A stretch of 64,000 bases of DNA from Phascolarctos cinereus (taxonomy: Eukaryota > Chordata > Mammalia > Diprotodontia > Phascolarctidae). Positions 60,561 to 64,000 of this stretch are shown here, piece after piece. The notes below the pieces were generated by a model. That model did not search any database, was not told the DNA's origin, and saw only the letters and a program-made list of their open reading frames with translations. The stretch spans positions 372,001 to 436,000 of the forward strand of contig NW_018343990.1 of assembly GCF_002099425.1 (NCBI RefSeq). Direction: 5' to 3'. The number at the start of each line of letters is the position of its first letter. Position 1 is the stretch's first letter. Made by a program: the position numbers and the translations under genes.

Positions 60561-61086
60561 AACGTAAATTCGCAGTTCAGTAAGAGATTTAGTTCAACAA
60601 CTGCATTATAAAATATTGATACAAAACTTTAGACTCAGATTCAAGTTTTACTCACACCTATCCTATACAGTAAGTTAATACAGATGCTATTTTCCCCGTT
60701 TTACAGATAACATTGAAGAACATCTACTTTAAAGGGAGTAAAAAGCAAATAAGGAAACAGAAGGAAAAATGTGAACCAAGAGAATGTAGCATCTATGGAG
60801 CCAAGGGGAAACTCATCAACCCTGTCAAATATTTAAATCAAAGAGGCAGAGGGCAAGAGAAGAAAAAACATTCGTTTCAGAAGAGTGGAGAGGACGGAAG
60901 CCAGATTTCAAGGGCCTAAAGAGTAAGTGACGAGGAAATGAAGGTACCAGGAATTTTCTAGAAATTTGACAGTGATGGACTGATAAGAGATAGCCAACCC
61001 AATCAAGAAGACCACTAAATCCTACTGCAAGACTGAACAAAGAGGAGGAATCTATTTGTCCACTAGCTTTTAACTAAGGCAGAGTG
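60561..61086. other. No gene or repeat recognised
   Basis: Unique-looking, with a short MIR-like scrap near 60680-60715. Open frames on both strands overlap at 60713-61040 without motifs. Confidence 0.4.
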
Positions 61087-61350
61087 CTATGAATAAATTT
61101 ATTTACTATATACATTGCCAGCCCTTTGCCAAAGAAATATACAAAGGCAGAGAAAAAGCATGAGCCCAGCCTCAAGGAGCTTGCAATCTAGTTAAGGAGA
61201 CAAGAATGAAACAACATATGAGATGGGTAAAAACGAACACTAAATTGTGGTACTGCACACAAATAGAGCTCAGTGTGGACTAAAAGGGATGCAAGAGAAG
61301 GATGATGGAGAAAAGTGATTGGAGAATAGAGAGAGGAAAAAGCAGAAGAG
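61087..61350 (-). mobile_element. L2-type 3' region (antisense)
   Basis: TGAATAAATTTATTTACTATA, CCAGCCCTTTGCC, CCAGCCTCAAGGAGC, TTGCAATCTAGTTAAGG. It decays after about 61250. Confidence 0.6.
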
Positions 61351-61839
61351 ATGGTAAATCCGTAAGTAGTTACTAAAGTCAACAGAAATCACAGGAGAGT
61401 CACCCATGTTTTGACTGCTGCCATTAACAAAACTATTGTGAGTCCAGCAAATTGTGGAAAATATTCGAGCTCCTGAGCTGTTAAAGAGGGCTAAGTAGAG
61501 GGTAAACTCAGGAAGGCAGCAGACCTAGTGAGGAGAAAGAAATTGTGGTGCTTGAAAAAAAATACCCTCAGCACTCAGTATTTACTTCCAGGACCCCAAA
61601 AATCCATGCTTCTCAGGTTACACATGTTAATTCTTTGGTATGTATTCTGACCCTTCTTCTGTCTTTCAGAGCTGGCTCATTTTTTCACTGTGACCAGTTT
61701 TCACCTGCATAAAAATTTAAGCTTGTTTGGGAGGAGGGGTACCCACACACACATTTTAATTTTATCCTGGGCTTCCCAACCCACTGGGGACATTTCAGCC
61801 CTCCATGACTGGGGAAGCAAAGATATCTCACATCCAATG
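61351..61839. other. No gene or repeat recognised
   Basis: Unique-looking; nothing supportable. Confidence 0.35.
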
Positions 61840-62200
61840 GGAAGCTTAGTATGCTATCTTTAATTCAATTCTCTTCTTTTTCACAAGCCAAAGACAAGGC
61901 CTTTTACCGAGACAAGCCTATTAACAAGCACAGAAACAATGAACATGATCAAAGATACCAATGGAAGCTGAATGATCACAGTCTAGCTCAATGGATCCAT
62001 TTTGTAGTTTAATTCCCTTGATATTTATGGTGTTTGTTCTCCAGCTTCCTAAGACAGAAAAATCCCCTTGCCTGCAATAAAACTTCCAATTCACAGTGAT
62101 AAACTACTCAGGCTAGGTTGGGATGATCCAGGGATTGTTTTTCCAACCAAACAAGTGAAGGAGGATAAAAATGTGTGATTTCATCCATGGTGGGGACTTC
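61840..62200. promoter_or_regulatory. Repeat-free block, SOX/TCF-like words, possible enhancer
   Basis: Contains AAACAAT (61934-61940, SOX-like) and ATCAAAG (61948-61954, TCF/LEF-like) eight bases apart, plus TAGTTTAATTCCC (62006) and GGAGGATAAAAATG (62160). It is repeat-free for about 360 bases. The spacing is interesting; the regulatory role is inferred. Confidence 0.35.
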
Positions 62201-62499
62201 AAGTGTGGAAACTCACTACATTGGTGCTTCACCAATCCCCTCCCCGCCCCCACCTCCGAGAGCTAATAGCACTTAGGTTTACTTATCAGTTTTCTAAAGC
62301 CTATCCAAATGAGATCTCGCAACACAGGTTCAGGCTATTATTCTAGTTCTCCTACCTAAGTCAATGTCATTTCACACCTTGAACAAATGCAACATCCCAT
62401 CTGCATTCCAAACATCCCTCACGAAAATACACCGTGTCAGACATTAGGTTCAGGAAAAGATGAGTGGAAGAGAAATGAGAATACTCGAGACTCTTTTGT

Positions 62500-62990
62500 T
62501 AGGATAAAATATAAAATCCTCAGCCTGGCTTTAAAGCCCTCCACAACCAGTCTACTCCCTACCTCTCTCCAATCTTATTCCATATTATGCCTCTTCACAC
62601 ACTCTCTACTTCCATCCAACTTACCTACTAGATGCTCCCCAAACCCAGCATCCTACCTACCACCTCTGTACCTTTGAACAGTTTGTCTCCCATGGATGGA
62701 AAGAACCTTCTTCACCTCCATGTAAAGGCAGAGAATTCTTATCCAACCTCAAAGCACACTCAATCCACATGAGACCTTTTTTGAACACCCTCAAATTGTC
62801 TTCTTTCCCACTTGAAATTACTATTACTTTGTACACACTTTGTACTTCTTTATCTGTACTCATGTTGGAACCCTTCAGTAGAATATAAGCTCCTTGAGGA
62901 CAATGACTACTTCATTTTTGCCTGTGTTTTCCCAGCATGAAGCACAATGCCTTGCACATAGTTGGTGTGTGATACAAGTCTCCTGAATGG
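62500..62990 (+). mobile_element. L2-type LINE 3' region (plus)
   Basis: AAAATCCTCAGCCTGGC, TTTAAAGCCCTCCACAACC, CTCACCTCC-like words, TAGAATATAAGCTCCTTGAG, GACAATGACTAC, CATGAAGCACAATGCC, TTGCACATAGTTGG. It is one of the longer plus-strand copies. Confidence 0.75.
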
Positions 62991-63028
62991 AATTGCTAAC
63001 GCCATTAACATTTTGGCTGGTTCTTTAG

Positions 63029-63271
63029 CAATATGGTGGCAGAATAGATAGAGCACTGGGCTTGGAATAAGAAGGACTGATGTTCATGAATTCAGGTCTG
63101 GCCTCAGATACTTACAAGCTGTGTGACCCAAGGCAAGCCCCTTAAAGCTGTCTGCCTCAGTTCCTCATCTGTAAAATGAGTGGGAGAAGGAAAGGGGAAA
63201 ACCACTCTAGTAACTCTGCCAAGAAAACCCAAAAATGGGGTCACAAAGAGTCAGATATGACTGAACAACAA
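63029..63271 (+). mobile_element. MAR1-like SINE with RTE tail (plus)
   Basis: ATGGTGGCAGAATAGATAG, GAATTCAGGTCTGGCCTC, CTGTGTGACCCAAGGC, CATCTGTAAAATGAGTGG, GCCAAGAAAACCC and GACTGAACAACAAA. It is full length with an extra ~8 bases before box B. Confidence 0.85.
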
Positions 63272-64000
63272 ATTAGCAATTATCAAAGTGTTCTCTCTTT
63301 CCTGTGCCTAACAGAAAAAAAAAAGAATACTTTCCAGATTCAAAAATATAATAAACCATATTCTCCCAGGATCAAATAACTAATGGAAAAAGCACAAGCT
63401 AATTGGCATATATTCATCTTCCACCTTCAAAATAATAAAGATCCATATGCTCAATAGCACTTTAGCCTATAGCAAAATTATAAAGGAAAAGAGGTTTTAT
63501 CTCTATCCTTCCCCTTTAAAGCCCTACTCTTCAGGTCCAATTCCCTCACCACATAGCCTATGCCTTCATGCTACTCTTCAATAGCCCAAGTCACCCCAAT
63601 GTACCAATCTATTTGAGCTTACTCTCCCTAGAAGCATGTGCATCAGGGAACTGGGAGCATTTTGAGCTCTCAATTTAAAGTTACCAATATGAAAGCAACT
63701 CATGATTGCGGATTTCAAAGAAGAACCCTTTCTTGAAGTAAAGCTTTTATTTCATGACAAAATGTATATATAAACACAACACTGCTCCCTACTTTGAATC
63801 TAATAAGCAATTTTAGGTAATCTGCTTAGCTTTTCTTTCTTCAAATCATATCCTTTCATCTCCCATTTTGCCAGGCTGTTAATTTGTGAAACAGGCCAGG
63901 GAGGGAGCTGAAGTTTATTCAAAAAACAGTAGCCACAGGAAGCTAATAGAAGGGACTCTTCCCTCTATTTAAAGTTATCACCAATTATAAAAGGTATACA
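63272..64000. other. No gene; weak L2-like words 63480-63640
   Basis: Mostly unique. TTTAAAGCCCTACTCTTC and a C/T-rich stretch might be a weak L2 body. Nothing else is supportable to the window edge. Confidence 0.35.

Noticed and set aside
1-64000. CRISPR arrays, operons, phage or bacterial genes
   Set aside because: Tandem repeats here are simple or SINE-derived, with no spaced identical repeats; gene density and repeat content are those of a mammal.
1-64000. Endogenous retrovirus or LTR element
   Set aside because: I saw no paired long terminal repeats and no retroviral protein motif; the only reverse-transcriptase remnants belong to LINEs.
1-64000. tRNA genes
   Set aside because: tRNA-like box A/B words occur repeatedly but always in SINE heads with SINE cores after them; no intact cloverleaf was identified.

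Overview
The window looks like an intergenic or intronic piece of a marsupial (metatherian) nuclear genome. The evidence is its repeat content: tRNA-derived CORE-SINEs with the marsupial head (GCAGCTAGGTGG...) and a short A-rich tail, MAR1-type SINEs whose 3' end comes from an RTE LINE, THER1/MIR and MIR3-like SINEs, many L2 copies, CR1/L3 tails, L1-like 3' ends of marsupial type, an RTE-like LINE, and hAT-like short elements. The fresh SINEs resemble the Australian WSINE type, but the species cannot be fixed from this sequence. Base composition is AT-leaning, CpG is scarce and microsatellites are common. All family names were assigned by reading, without a database search.

No intact host gene was found. 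Most short open frames lie inside repeats or look like chance. Two coding relics can be read: a near full-length but broken RTE-like LINE (about 35860-39408: endonuclease, reverse transcriptase, C-terminal zinc-finger remnant), and a fragment resembling a processed pseudogene of a Y-box cold-shock protein, closest in my reading to YBX3 (about 55245-55600), lying inside an L1-like element. The longest open frame (21110-21655 from its first ATG) is in unique sequence and has no recognisable product.

Layout: 1-9.5 kb, SINEs and L2 tails with two unique, possibly conserved stretches (2480-2765, 6360-6785). 9.5-14.3 kb, nested LINEs, a fold-back element, a homeodomain-motif cluster (11860-12240) and a 103-bp inverted repeat. 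14.3-24.8 kb, SINEs, an L2 reverse-transcriptase fragment, nested CR1/MAR1, the orphan open frame and a 135-bp local duplication. 24.8-33 kb, mostly unique DNA with candidate non-coding regulatory stretches and a triplet microsatellite. 33-35.8 kb, a SINE cluster including copies with intact target duplications. 35.8-39.4 kb, the RTE-like LINE. 39.4-49.2 kb, L2 copies repeatedly interrupted by SINEs and hAT-like elements. 49.2-64 kb, unique stretches, a very young-looking SINE with an AAAAG tail, a purine minisatellite, long L2 copies and more L1-like and SINE material.

There is no operon, CRISPR array, phage or other gene system here, and nothing that I can honestly call a new biological system. 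What is worth a second look is insertion history (about a dozen nested insertions that order the families in time), repeat-born structures, and several repeat-free stretches that could be enhancers.
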